Shown piece after piece: positions 36,819 through 46,349 of a stretch of 64,000 bases of DNA. The notes under the pieces are model-generated. The model made no database searches and was not told the DNA's origin. It saw nothing but the letters and a program-made list of their open reading frames with translations. The stretch is from Desulfobaculum sp044987625 (GTDB lineage: Bacteria; Desulfobacterota; Desulfovibrionia; Desulfovibrionales; Desulfovibrionaceae). A program made the translations under genes and the position numbers. How positions within the stretch are numbered: position 1 is the first letter of the stretch; every line of letters begins with the position of its first letter. The stretch covers positions 806,001 through 870,000 of the forward strand of contig NZ_JBJDSB010000001.1 of NCBI RefSeq assembly GCF_044987625.1. The letters are read 5' to 3'.

Positions 36819-37319
36819 TTCCGCCCCAGAGGAGCACGCAGCGCTGACGCACCGGGTTGCACGCCCCGCGCGGGAGTAGTACAAGGGAAATGACGAAGAA
36901 CCGCCTTCACGCGGTCCGCGCCATGTCCCTCAACCCGGAGAAGCGCATGCAGTCCACCCCGTCGCCCCGCCAGCGCGCCCTGCCCCGGCAGACCTGCGGC
37001 GTATGCCCGCGCCATCTGCCCACCGCCACGCGAAGCTGGGGGACCGCACCCCGGCGGCGCTGCGTCCTCCCGCGCAGACTCCTTGCGCCCGGACGCACTG
37101 CGTCCTGCTCTTCTCCTACATCACACCGTGTCGCCGACGCCCTGTTCGTCCCGCCTTCCGCCACGCATCGCCTTAGCCGAGTGCTGCGGCGCTGCGCCGC
37201 GCCTCCTGCCGCCCTTTGCCGCACGTCCTCCCGCTGCGCTCCTGCCGCCTTCCGGAGCGTGGTGGCGCGCCCGCATTCCCTGCGCGCCCCCGCGGCCCAA
37301 CCGCAACCGAGGAGGTCCC
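36819..37319. other. Gene-free GC-rich stretch
   Basis: About 500 bp. Open frames here are low-complexity (Ala/Pro/Arg/Ser-rich) and lack starts with ribosome binding sites. I see no RNA gene, repeat or clear terminator after the permease operon. Confidence 0.5.
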
Positions 37320-37838
37320 ATGTACCAGCCCCCCATGCCGCCCCTACCGCCCGTCACCATCACCCGTGACGGCGATGTGCTGACCATCGTCGAGCGGCCC
37401 ATGTGGCTGCTGCTGTGTGGCGTCTTCTTTGGTCTGGTGACCGTGTTCGGCGCAACCCAGCTGGGCGAGGCCGCAACGGACGGGCGCCTGCAAATCGGCC
37501 TCTTCATGACCTGCATCGCCAGTTTGTTCTGCCTGTACAAGGGCTTCACCCAAACCATCATCATTTGCGACAAGCGCGCCGACACCTTCCACATCATCCG
37601 GCGCTTTATCCCCTTGCATACCGGCCGCCAAGCCACCTGCCCCCTGTCCGCCATCCGCGCCGTGGTGCACGAGGACCACATCACATGGCACCTCATCTTT
37701 ATTGAAATAGCCGGAGAGAGGCGTACCATCCTGCACTTTCACACCTCCGTGCGCGAAGCGCCGCCCATCGGCGAAAAGCTGGCCGCTTTCCTTGGCGTAC
37801 GCCTGCTGCGCGAAGGGTTTGCGGCAGAAACCTTCTAA
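37320..37838 (+). CDS. Two-span membrane protein, unknown function
   Basis: 172 residues. A short Pro-rich N terminus (MYQPPMPPLPP), two hydrophobic helices (about residues 28-46 and 59-78) and a soluble beta-rich C-terminal half (about 82-172) that resembles PH-like small membrane domains. A strong GAGGAGGT precedes ATG 37320 with a 5-nt gap. Family not identified. Confidence 0.65.
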   Translation: MYQPPMPPLPPVTITRDGDVLTIVERPMWLLLCGVFFGLVTVFGATQLGEAATDGRLQIGLFMTCIASLFCLYKGFTQTIIICDKRADTFHIIRRFIPLHTGRQATCPLSAIRAVVHEDHITWHLIFIEIAGERRTILHFHTSVREAPPIGEKLAAFLGVRLLREGFAAETF

Positions 37839-38096
37839 CGCCTTCCACTCGCCGCGCCGATGGTGTAAACTCACCGCCGAAGTCTGTCCCGAGGTGGACG
37901 GTTGTCTGCGCGCCCTCGCGTTAGGAGGGCCTGCGCAGTGCGGTGCCCAGCCTGCACGCTCGACGTCATGCACCCAAGAATGACGCGGCAGAGGCGGCAA
38001 AACGCCCGCCCACCTCACAGCGCGCCCCCACACGAGGGAGCCTTTTATCCAACGCGGCGCAATGCCGCTTTGGAATACACGACACAGGAGGAACCG

Positions 38097-38288
38097 ATGC
38101 ACATCGAACGCACAACACGCGGCGCAGCCGGATTCATGATTCTTGCCACACTGGCCCTCAGCCTTGCCCACAGCCGGTGGTGGCTCCTGCTCACCGCCTT
38201 TGTGGGGGTGAATCTGCTCCAGTCGGCCTTTACGGACACCTGCCCGCTTATGGCCATCCTGCGCCGCAGCAAGAAGGCGCAACAATGA
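38097..38288 (+). CDS. DUF2892-like small membrane protein
   Basis: 63 residues: ERTTRGAAGFMILATLALSL, a second span with WWLLLTAFVGVNLLQSAF, and TDTCPLMAILRR, the Cys-Pro motif typical of the DUF2892/YgaP membrane domain often found in or beside rhodanese proteins. AGGAGGAA sits 5 nt before ATG 38097. Overlaps the next gene's ATG by 4 nt. Probably an inner-membrane accessory in sulfur handling; inferred from family. Confidence 0.75.
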   Translation: MHIERTTRGAAGFMILATLALSLAHSRWWLLLTAFVGVNLLQSAFTDTCPLMAILRRSKKAQQ

Positions 38289-38518
38289 GCAATGCCCCCA
38301 AGCACCACCGCATCACACATCAGCGCGGGGCGCTGTGCGCCTTTGTGGGCGCACTGCTGGGCAGCCTTATCCTCGCCGCCCTGCACTCCAGTTGGTGGCT
38401 TGCCGTCACCACGGCGGCCAGCCTTGCCCTTATGGACGCCACCGTGCGAAAACGCCCGGCTGCCGCACCTCTGCGCATCCGGCCCCGGCGCAGCCAGCCC
38501 ACGCGCCGGAATTCTTGA
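38285..38518 (+). CDS. Small membrane protein coupled to the DUF2892-like gene
   Basis: 77 residues: hydrophilic His-rich start, one or two hydrophobic helices (about 16-33 and 37-49, containing LHSSWWLAVTTAASLALMDA) and a basic Arg/Pro-rich tail. The helix pair with WWL resembles the preceding protein, so it may be a diverged duplicate lacking the Cys-Pro motif. The start ATG 38285 overlaps the previous stop (ATGA). Confidence 0.6.
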   Translation: MSNAPKHHRITHQRGALCAFVGALLGSLILAALHSSWWLAVTTAASLALMDATVRKRPAAAPLRIRPRRSQPTRRNS

Positions 38519-38599
38519 CCTTTTCCCTCATTCGGGCAACATGCTAAGACGAATCCGCCGCCCCAAAGCGGGCACGCCCAAGCATCACGAGGAGACGTC

Positions 38600-39751
38600 A
38601 TGCGGCCTTCATCACACCTTCTGTCCCTAGTCACCGTCCTTTTGGGGCTGTGCCTTCTTTCTGCCTGCTCGGATGACATCTCACCGGGGCACGGGACCTC
38701 TCCCGTCACGGTCACCCCGCCGAAGCACACAGCCACCGCCGAGCAACGCACCATAGACGAAACCTACGAAGCCGTGGGGACTGTCCGCCCCCGCACGGAA
38801 ACACGCATCGAAGCGCAGGTCACAGGCCGCATCCGGTCCATGAAGGCCACGGCGGGCGATTTGGTGGAGCGCGGCACCGTGCTGGCGGAGCTTGATGACA
38901 GGGAATACGTCGCCCGCATGGAGCAGGCCAAGCAGGCGCTGGCGTCCGCCATGTCCGCGCGCGAGCAGTCGCGCCAAGCCATCAATGAAAGCCAGGCCGC
39001 ATTCTCCCGCGCACAATCGCAGTACCGCCGCTCCAAGCAACTTTATGCGGAAAAGGCCATCTCCTCGCACGAGCTGGAGGCCGCCGAAGCCGACTTTTTG
39101 CAGACCGAGGCCCGCCTTGCGCAGGCCCGCGACGGCCTTGCCGCCGCCCGCGCCAAGGTCAAAAGCGCGCAGCAGCGCCTTGAGGAAGTGGAAATCGCTC
39201 TGGAATACACCGTGGTCCGCGCGCCCGAGGCCGCCGAAGTGGCGCGGCGCATGGCCGAACCCGGCGACCTTGCCGTGCCGGGCAAGCCGCTGTTCATCCT
39301 GCAAAGCGCGGGCAACACCGCCGGCGCCCTGCGGCTGGAAGCCCACGTCCGCGAAAGCCTCATCGGCGCGGTGCGCGTTGGCCGCACCATGCGCGTGGCC
39401 CTCGCCCCCCTTGATGCCGAAGTGGACGGCATTGTGGAGGAAGTCGTCCCCGCCGCCGACCCCACCACGCGCACCTTTCTCGTCAAGGTGAGCCTGCCGC
39501 CCGTTACGGGGCTGTATCCCGGCATGTTTGGCCGCCTGCTGGTGCCGTCCGGCTCGCGCACGGTCATCCTTGTGCCCCGCGCGGCCATAACGCGCGTGGG
39601 CCAGCTGGAGGCCCTCACCATCCGCGACGGCGAGGCGTGGCATTCCATCTATGTGAAGACCGGTGGCGACCACGGCGACAAGGTCGAGATTCTCTCCGGC
39701 CTACGCGACGGCGACGAAGTGGCCCTGCCCGGAGGCGGCAATGGCTCCTGA
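38600..39751 (+). CDS. RND efflux periplasmic adaptor lipoprotein (MFP family)
   Basis: 383 residues. Lipobox LLSAC (Cys about residue 23) marks an inner-membrane-anchored lipoprotein. A lipoyl-like hairpin half (EAQVTGRIRSMKATAGDLVE), a coiled-coil hairpin (about 105-190), the second lipoyl half and a beta-barrel follow. It bridges an RND pump to an outer-membrane channel. ATG 38600 has GAGGAG upstream. It overlaps the pump gene by 11 nt. No outer-membrane factor gene is adjacent. Confidence 0.92.
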   Translation: MRPSSHLLSLVTVLLGLCLLSACSDDISPGHGTSPVTVTPPKHTATAEQRTIDETYEAVGTVRPRTETRIEAQVTGRIRSMKATAGDLVERGTVLAELDDREYVARMEQAKQALASAMSAREQSRQAINESQAAFSRAQSQYRRSKQLYAEKAISSHELEAAEADFLQTEARLAQARDGLAAARAKVKSAQQRLEEVEIALEYTVVRAPEAAEVARRMAEPGDLAVPGKPLFILQSAGNTAGALRLEAHVRESLIGAVRVGRTMRVALAPLDAEVDGIVEEVVPAADPTTRTFLVKVSLPPVTGLYPGMFGRLLVPSGSRTVILVPRAAITRVGQLEALTIRDGEAWHSIYVKTGGDHGDKVEILSGLRDGDEVALPGGGNGS

Positions 39752-42700
39752 GTCACCCGTTCCCAAGCCGCAGGACGCACCGCGCGGTATTATCGCCGCC
39801 ATTGTGGACACGTTTCTGGAGACACGGCTCTCCATCCTGCTTGTCATTGCGGCCTTTGCCCTTGGCACCGCCGCCGTGCTCATCACCCCGCGTGAAGAGG
39901 AGCCGCAAATCGTCGTCCCCATGGCCGACGTGCACGTACAGGCCCCCGGAGCCAGCGCCGAAGAGGTGGAAAAACTGGTCACCACGCCCCTGGAGCGCCT
40001 GCTGTGGCAGATAGACGGCGTGGAGCATGTCTACTCCACATCCCGGCGGGACTCCGCCATGGCCACCGTCCGCTTCCACGTAGGGGAGGACCGCGAAAAG
40101 TCTCTCATCAAGCTGCACAACGCCATCCTGATGAACCGCGACCTTGTCCCGGCCATCGTCACGGGCTGGCTGGTGAAACCCGTGGAGATTGACGACGTTC
40201 CCATCGTCACCATCGCCCTGTACTCAGACCGCTACTCCGACCACCAACTCCGCCGCATGGCCGAGGAACTCCACGCCCGGCTGGCGGAAATTGACGATGT
40301 GTCCCGCGTGACCATCACGGGCGGACGCCCGCGCGAGGTGCGCGTGGAGCTGGACCCGCAGCGCATGGCGGGCTTTGGCATTTCTCCCGGCGCAGTCCGC
40401 ACGGCCCTTGGCGGGGCGGACACCGCCGCCACCGCAGGGACCATCAACCGCGCCAATACCAGCCTGACCGTCCGCACCGACGCCTTCCTCACCTCCGCGC
40501 GCGAGGTCGGCGACGTTGTGGTCGGCGTCTTTAACGACATTCCCGTGGCCCTGCACGACGTCGCCACCGTCATCGACGGCCCGGCTGAGGCCGAAACCGC
40601 TACGCACATCGGCTTTTCCGTGCGCGCGGAACAAGAACGCGCCATCCCGGATGCCCAGCGCGGACAACGCTCCCCCAGCGTCACCCTTGCCGTCGCCAAA
40701 AAGCAGGGCACCAACGCCGTCACCGTGGCGCGCGACGTCCACCGCCGCATGGCGGACCTGGCGCGGGACGTGCTGCCCGCTGGCGTCTCGTGGGAGGTCA
40801 CCCGCGACTATGGGCGCACCGCGCAGGACAAGGTCAACAACCTGCTGACCTCGCTGGGGCTGGCCATTGTCACGGTGGTGGCTCTGTTGACCTTCACCCT
40901 CGGGCGGCGCGAGGCCGCGGTGGTCGCCCTTGCCGTGCCCGTCAGCTTCGCGCTGGCGCTGTTCGTAAACCACCTGCTGGGCTACACCATCAACCGCGTG
41001 ACCCTGTTTGCCCTCATCCTGTCGCTGGGCCTTGTGGTGGACGACCCCATCACCAACGTGGACAACATCCAGCGCCATATCCGCCTTGGGCGGCTGGACC
41101 CGCGCCGCGCCACGCTCTTTGCCGTGGGCGAAGTGCTGCCGCCGGTGCTCATGTCCACCCTTGCCATCATCGTGTCCTTTACGCCCATGTTCTTCATCAC
41201 GGGCATGATGGGACCGTATATGGCGCCCATGGCCGCCAACGTGCCGCTGACGGTCATCTTCTCCACCCTTGCGGCGCTGACGGTGGTGCCGTGGCTGTCC
41301 TACCTGCTGCTGCGCCACAAGGCCGGTGCGGACAAAGGCGACGACCCGGAAAACGCCGCGCCGGACGCAGGCGTGCCGCCGTGGCTCAGGCGCGGCTACA
41401 CCGCCGTGGTGTCGCCGTTTTTGGACTCGCGCGGCAAGCGCGGCGCGCTGTGGCTGGGCATTGGCGCACTGCTTGTTCTATCCTGCGCGCTGGCGGCCTT
41501 CCGGCTGGTGCCCCTCAAAATGCTGCCCTTTGACAACAAAAACGAGTTCCAACTCGTTATCGACATGCCCGAAGGCACGCCCATGGAGGCCACGGACCGC
41601 GCGCTGTTGTCCTTTACCGACTACTTGCGCACCGTGAACGAGGTGGAGAGCTTTACCACCTATTCCGGCACGGCCTCGCCCATGGACTTCAACGGCATGG
41701 TGCGCCACTACTTTGTGCGGCAGGCCCCAAACCTTGCGGACATACGCGTGCAATTGGCGGACAAATCCCGGCGGCAGGCCCAAAGCCACGCCATTGTCCT
41801 GCGCCTGCGCCCGGACCTTGAACGCATCGCCCGCAAGGTGGGCGCGGACCTGAAAATTGTGGAAGTGCCGCCCGGACCGCCCGTGTTGTCTACGCTGGTG
41901 GCGGAAATCACCGGCACCCCGCAAAAATCCTACGGGCAGCTCATCCGCGGCGCACAGCACATCACGGACCTGATGCGGGACGAACCGCTGGTGACGGACA
42001 TCGACACCTCCGCCGAGGCCGAACGCGACGTGCTGGACTTCCGTCTGGACCGCGAAAAGGCCGCCCTGCACGGCGTCAGCGCCGAGGATGTCGCCTGCGC
42101 CCTGCGCATGGCTCTATCCGGTGAATCCCCGGCCACCTTGCACCTGTCCGGCGAGCGCCAGCCCCTGCCTGTGGTCCTGCGCCTACCGCGCCCCCAGCGT
42201 TCGTCGCTGGCCGCGCTGGCGCAGGTGCCCGTGGCCGCCAGCGATGCGCCGGGCAAAACCGTCGAGCTGGGCGAGCTTGGTGAGTTTCTCACCCTGCCCG
42301 CGGACCAGCCCATCCACCACAAGGACCTCCAGCGCGTGGTGTACGTGTACGGCGAAATGGCCGGACGCCCACCGGGCACGGCGGTGCTGGACCTTATGAG
42401 CGCGCAGGAATCCTCGCCCCTGCCTCCGGGCATCAGCGCCAACTGGGCGGGCGAGGGCGAATGGGAAATCACCCTCAGCGTCTTCCGCGACCTTGGCATC
42501 GCCTTTGGCGCGGCGCTCCTTGGCATTTTCGTCCTGTTGGTGATTCAGACGCGCTCCTTTGCCATGCCCGGCCTCATCATGACCGCCGTGCCGCTGACCA
42601 TTATCGGCATCATGCCCGGCTTTTGGCTGCTGAACGTGTTCTTTGCCCCGGATGTGGGGGCGCTGCCCAATCCCATCTTCTTCACGGCCACGTCCATGAT

Positions 42701-43004
42701 TGGGATGATTGCCCTTGGCGGCATTGTTATCCGCAACTCCCTTGTGCTCATTGAGTTCATTGAGGACGCGCGGCGGCAGGGGCTGGCCATGCGCGACGCC
42801 ATCCTCGCCAGCGGCGCGGTGCGCCTGCGGCCCATTGTGCTCACAGCGGCCACCACGGCCCTTGGCGCGTGGCCCATCACGCTGGACCCCATCTTCTCCG
42901 GGCTGGCGTGGGCGCTTATCACGGGGCTGTTTGCCTCCACGGCGTTTACACTGCTGGTGGTTCCGGTGGCGTATTACGCTGCGTTTGGCGCGCGCAAGGC
43001 ATGA
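39741..43004 (+). CDS. RND multidrug efflux permease (AcrB/HAE1-like)
   Basis: 1087 residues with 12 spans and two large periplasmic loops, the length of AcrB-type pumps. The proton-relay span keeps two adjacent acidic residues in LSLGLVVDDPITNVDNI (AcrB has VDDAIVVVEN). Exporter uptake uses proton motive force; the substrate is unknown. Start ATG 39741 has GGAGG 5 nt upstream inside the adaptor gene. Co-expressed with the adaptor; a TolC-like partner must be encoded elsewhere. Confidence 0.92.
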   Translation: MAPESPVPKPQDAPRGIIAAIVDTFLETRLSILLVIAAFALGTAAVLITPREEEPQIVVPMADVHVQAPGASAEEVEKLVTTPLERLLWQIDGVEHVYSTSRRDSAMATVRFHVGEDREKSLIKLHNAILMNRDLVPAIVTGWLVKPVEIDDVPIVTIALYSDRYSDHQLRRMAEELHARLAEIDDVSRVTITGGRPREVRVELDPQRMAGFGISPGAVRTALGGADTAATAGTINRANTSLTVRTDAFLTSAREVGDVVVGVFNDIPVALHDVATVIDGPAEAETATHIGFSVRAEQERAIPDAQRGQRSPSVTLAVAKKQGTNAVTVARDVHRRMADLARDVLPAGVSWEVTRDYGRTAQDKVNNLLTSLGLAIVTVVALLTFTLGRREAAVVALAVPVSFALALFVNHLLGYTINRVTLFALILSLGLVVDDPITNVDNIQRHIRLGRLDPRRATLFAVGEVLPPVLMSTLAIIVSFTPMFFITGMMGPYMAPMAANVPLTVIFSTLAALTVVPWLSYLLLRHKAGADKGDDPENAAPDAGVPPWLRRGYTAVVSPFLDSRGKRGALWLGIGALLVLSCALAAFRLVPLKMLPFDNKNEFQLVIDMPEGTPMEATDRALLSFTDYLRTVNEVESFTTYSGTASPMDFNGMVRHYFVRQAPNLADIRVQLADKSRRQAQSHAIVLRLRPDLERIARKVGADLKIVEVPPGPPVLSTLVAEITGTPQKSYGQLIRGAQHITDLMRDEPLVTDIDTSAEAERDVLDFRLDREKAALHGVSAEDVACALRMALSGESPATLHLSGERQPLPVVLRLPRPQRSSLAALAQVPVAASDAPGKTVELGELGEFLTLPADQPIHHKDLQRVVYVYGEMAGRPPGTAVLDLMSAQESSPLPPGISANWAGEGEWEITLSVFRDLGIAFGAALLGIFVLLVIQTRSFAMPGLIMTAVPLTIIGIMPGFWLLNVFFAPDVGALPNPIFFTATSMIGMIALGGIVIRNSLVLIEFIEDARRQGLAMRDAILASGAVRLRPIVLTAATTALGAWPITLDPIFSGLAWALITGLFASTAFTLLVVPVAYYAAFGARKA

Positions 43005-43244
43005 TGCACCGGCGGCAACACGCCGCAGACCATGCACAATGCCCGCGCAGACGGCGCATTCTGCATTTGCCAACAGCGGCAAGGTAGGCTACGTAACGCG
43101 CGACACTGCACGGCAGTGGTTATGCCGCATGCGCCGCGTGCGCCTTATGCGGCAGGGCACGTGCCCCACCCCGAGGATATTGTTGCACCCGAATGGTTGG
43201 CCTGCCGGTCGCATCTGACCCGCAGCGAGCAAAAGGAGAACATT

Positions 43245-44519
43245 GTGCGGATACTCATCGTCGGTTCCGGGGGGCGTGAACATGCGCTTGCCTGGAAGCT
43301 CTCGCAAAGCCCGAAGGTCACGCAGCTGTACATCGCCCCCGGCAACGGCGGCACTGCGGCCCTCGGCCAGAACGTCCCCATTTCGGATGACGACCTGCCT
43401 GGGCTGACGTCCTTTGCCAAGGACAACGCCATCGACCTCGTGGTCATCGGTCCCGAACTCCCCCTCGTCCTCGGTCTTAAGGAAGCGCTGGCCCAGTCCG
43501 GCATCCCCTGCTTTGGCCCCAGCGCCTTTGCCGCCCAGTTGGAAGGCTCCAAAGCCTTCGCCAAAAGCGTTATGCGCGACACAGGCGTGCCCACCGCAAA
43601 CTTCCGCGTTTTTGACGATGTGGAAGCCGCGCGCGTGCACGTGGCCGAGCGCGACATGCCCTGCGTGGTCAAGGCCGACGGCCTCGCCGCAGGCAAAGGC
43701 GTGGTGGTGTGCTCCACGCGCGACGAAGCCCTTGAAGCCGTCAACGACATGATGGCCAAGCAAATCTTCGGCAAAGCCGGGGAGCGCATCGTCATAGAGG
43801 ACGCCCTCAAGGGTGAGGAAGCTTCCTTCCTCGCCTTCTGCGACGGCACCACCGTTGTCTGCATGCCCTCCTCGCAGGACCACAAGGCCATTGGCGAAGG
43901 CGACACCGGCCCCAACACTGGCGGCATGGGCGCCTATTCCCCCGCCCCCATCCTCCCGCACGAGGACTACGAGATGATGGCGGACCTCGTCATCCGTCCC
44001 ATTGTCCGGCACATGGGCACCGTGGACCAGCCCTTTGTGGGCATCCTGTACGCGGGCATCATGTACACCGAGGACGGCCCCAAGGTGCTGGAATACAACG
44101 TCCGCTTCGGCGACCCAGAGTGCCAACCCCTGCTCTCGCGCCTTGATGGCGACCTTGCCGAAATCATGCAGGCCTGCATTGACGGCACTCTTGCCGACGT
44201 GGACATCCGCTGGAAGCCCGAAACCGCCATCTGCGTGGTGCTGGCCGCCGAAGGCTACCCTGCCAGCTACCCCAAGGGCATGGCCATCACCGGCCTTGAC
44301 GAGGCCGACGCCATCAGCGGCGTGAAGGTCTTTCAGGCCGGGACAACCCTTGACGGCGACACCGTGCGCACCGCTGGCGGCCGCGTGCTGGGCGTCACCG
44401 CCCTTGGCAGCGACCTCGCCGACGCCAAGGAGCGCGCTTACAAGGCCGTGGACGCCATCCACTTTGACAACTGTTATTTCCGCCGCGACATCGGCGACAA
44501 GGGACTCAGGAGGGACTAG
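43245..44519 (+). CDS. purD: Phosphoribosylamine-glycine ligase
   Basis: 424 residues, normal PurD length. It joins glycine to phosphoribosylamine with ATP in purine synthesis. VRILIVGSGGREHALAWKL opens the protein, then IDLVVIGPELPLVLGL, VVKADGLAAGKGVVVC, TGGMGAYSPAP and EYNVRFGDPECQPLL in the ATP-grasp. GTG 43245 is the start, with AAGGAG 6 nt upstream. purE begins directly after the stop. Confidence 0.96.
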   Translation: MRILIVGSGGREHALAWKLSQSPKVTQLYIAPGNGGTAALGQNVPISDDDLPGLTSFAKDNAIDLVVIGPELPLVLGLKEALAQSGIPCFGPSAFAAQLEGSKAFAKSVMRDTGVPTANFRVFDDVEAARVHVAERDMPCVVKADGLAAGKGVVVCSTRDEALEAVNDMMAKQIFGKAGERIVIEDALKGEEASFLAFCDGTTVVCMPSSQDHKAIGEGDTGPNTGGMGAYSPAPILPHEDYEMMADLVIRPIVRHMGTVDQPFVGILYAGIMYTEDGPKVLEYNVRFGDPECQPLLSRLDGDLAEIMQACIDGTLADVDIRWKPETAICVVLAAEGYPASYPKGMAITGLDEADAISGVKVFQAGTTLDGDTVRTAGGRVLGVTALGSDLADAKERAYKAVDAIHFDNCYFRRDIGDKGLRRD

Positions 44520-45011
44520 ATGAGTCGCGTAGCAATCTTTATGGGAAGCATCTCCGACGAGGAAAAAGTCCGCCCCTGCGCGGATATTCTGGACGAGCTG
44601 GGCATTGACTACACCTTTACCGTGTCCTCGGCCCACCGCACACCGGAACGCACCGCCAAGCTGGTGGAAGAAGAGGAAGCCAGCGGCTGTCAGGTCTTTA
44701 TCTGCGCCGCAGGCATGGCCGCGCATCTTGCCGGCGCCGTTGCGGCCAAAACCATCCGCCCGGTTCTTGGCATTCCGGTGTCCGCATCCGCCCTCGGCGG
44801 CATGGACGCCCTCCTGGCCACCGTGCAGATGCCTCCGGGCTTCCCGGTGGGCACCGTGGCCCTCGACAAGGCCGGAGCGCGCAACGCCGCATGGATGGCG
44901 GCGCAGATTCTGGCCCTTACCGACGAAGACCTTGCCGCAAAACTGCGCGACAAACGCGACGCCTTCAAGGCCTCCGTGGAGCGCGCCGCCGAGGAACTGG
45001 CGAAGCGCTAG
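44520..45011 (+). CDS. purE: N5-carboxyaminoimidazole ribonucleotide mutase
   Basis: 163 residues. Recognised by FMGSISDEEKVRPC, SAHRTPERTAKL, AGMAAHLAGAVAA and PVLGIPVSASALGGMDALLA. It catalyses the carboxy-transfer step to CAIR. The ATG follows the purD stop with no gap and the AGGAGG lies within purD, so the pair is co-translated. A strong terminator follows. Confidence 0.95.
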   Translation: MSRVAIFMGSISDEEKVRPCADILDELGIDYTFTVSSAHRTPERTAKLVEEEEASGCQVFICAAGMAAHLAGAVAAKTIRPVLGIPVSASALGGMDALLATVQMPPGFPVGTVALDKAGARNAAWMAAQILALTDEDLAAKLRDKRDAFKASVERAAEELAKR

Positions 45012-45034
45012 CGCCGCCTCCCCCGCACAATGTC

Positions 45035-45072
45035 AGCGCCCCTGCCGCACTCGCGGCAGGGGCGCTTTTTCA
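45035..45072 (+). terminator. purDE terminator
   Basis: AGCGCCCCTGCCGC (45035-45048) pairs with GCGGCAGGGGCGCT (45053-45066) around a 4-nt loop, followed by TTTTT. Confidence 0.9.
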
Positions 45073-45093
45073 TGCCCGCACAATCTCTGCGTT

Positions 45094-46245
45094 CTACACC
45101 GGTTCGCGCCGCCGCAGCCACTTGAAGGAGCGGTAGCCGTGCACCGTCTCCACCAGCCGCTGCTCCCCAAGGGCGTGGACAATGAGCGCCCCGCCCATGG
45201 TGCGGCCAAGGGAGCTGGCCGCATGCACCAGCCGCCTCAGCCGCCGGGAGTAGCGCAGCTCCGGAAACAGGGTCTGCTCCAAGCGGCGCTGGTAGGCCGC
45301 GGCCACCACCTGCGGCTCCCCCGCGCCCTCAAGGACGGCGCGCGCGGCAAAGCGCCCACTGCACAGGGCGTAGTAGATGCCCTCGCCAAAGATGGTCTCC
45401 ACAAACCCGGCGGCGTCCCCTGCCAGCACAGCGCGCCCCTGCGCAGGCTCCATGAGAAAATTGCCGTAGGGCAAAGGATGCGCCCGTGGCGTCACATCCT
45501 GCGCGCCGCGCACCCCGCACCGCGTAAGGTAATCCGTAAAGCCCTGCCGGAACTCCCCGCCGCTGTTGGCCCGCCGCAGCCCGCACACCCCGGCCAGCAC
45601 CCCGTCCGCAACAGGGAACAGCCAGCCATACCCAGCATGCACAGCCCCAAAGTGCACTTCCGGCGCGTCCACCGCACGGTCAAAACGGCCGTAGGGCAGT
45701 AGCTGCTCCAGCCCGGCGCCAAGGTTGTGTCGCCACGCCGCGCGGTCGCAATTGAGGGAGCGGCGCACCACACTGGAGACGCCGTCCGCGCCGATGATGC
45801 ACGCGGCAGAGAGGGTTTCGCCGCCGGCAAGGTACACCTCGCCGCCACGCGCATCGCATCCGGTGACGCGTACGCCGGTGCGCACCTCGGCCCCGGCATC
45901 GCGGGCCATGGCGGCAAGGCCCGCATCAAAGGCGTCCCGCCGCACAAAATTGAAGGCAAAGGGCATATCGCCGCCGGAGAGAAGCGTCTCGCCCATATAC
46001 ACGCGGTACTGCCGCGCCTCGCCGCGAAAGGCGCCCCACTGCCACAGCGTTTCGGCGTCAACGCCCAGGTGCTCCGCCAAAAAGCGAACGGCCTTCCACG
46101 TCAGCAGGCCGCCGCACAGCTTGGGCCGTGGCAGGCGGCGCTTCTCCACCAGCAGCACGCGCGCGCCGGCGCGGGCAAGTTCCAGTGCGGCAACGGCCCC
46201 GGCCGGACCAGCCCCGCACACAATGCCGTCATACACAGAAGACAT
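45094..46245 (-). CDS. Geranylgeranyl reductase family FAD-dependent oxidoreductase
   Basis: 383 residues. An N-terminal Rossmann FAD site (DGIVCGAGPAGAVAALELA, residues about 5-24), a mid CGGLLTWKAV region, IIGADGVSSVVR and the second FAD site AVLAGDAAGFVETIFGEGIY (about 270-290) define the geranylgeranyl/digeranylgeranylglycerophospholipid reductase family. These reduce isoprenoid side chains or modify quinone-like lipids; the substrate here is unknown. Start ATG 46245 has GGGAG upstream. The HAD gene is divergent; 46246-46349 is AT-rich (TTGTTTATAAAACA) and likely holds promoters. Confidence 0.85.
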   Translation of the reverse strand: MSSVYDGIVCGAGPAGAVAALELARAGARVLLVEKRRLPRPKLCGGLLTWKAVRFLAEHLGVDAETLWQWGAFRGEARQYRVYMGETLLSGGDMPFAFNFVRRDAFDAGLAAMARDAGAEVRTGVRVTGCDARGGEVYLAGGETLSAACIIGADGVSSVVRRSLNCDRAAWRHNLGAGLEQLLPYGRFDRAVDAPEVHFGAVHAGYGWLFPVADGVLAGVCGLRRANSGGEFRQGFTDYLTRCGVRGAQDVTPRAHPLPYGNFLMEPAQGRAVLAGDAAGFVETIFGEGIYYALCSGRFAARAVLEGAGEPQVVAAAYQRRLEQTLFPELRYSRRLRRLVHAASSLGRTMGGALIVHALGEQRLVETVHGYRSFKWLRRREPV

Positions 46246-46349
46246 GGCGCATTCTCCCTGTTTTCCGCCATCTGACTGGTATTGTTTATAAAACATCCAC
46301 AGCTCCGTCTCAAGTCGCTTTTCAGAATCACATCACGTATACTCGCCAG

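Noticed and set aside
36857..37369. 170-codon plus-strand frame
   Set aside because: Arg/Pro/Ala/Ser-rich low complexity, no ribosome binding site, overlaps the start of a better-supported gene.
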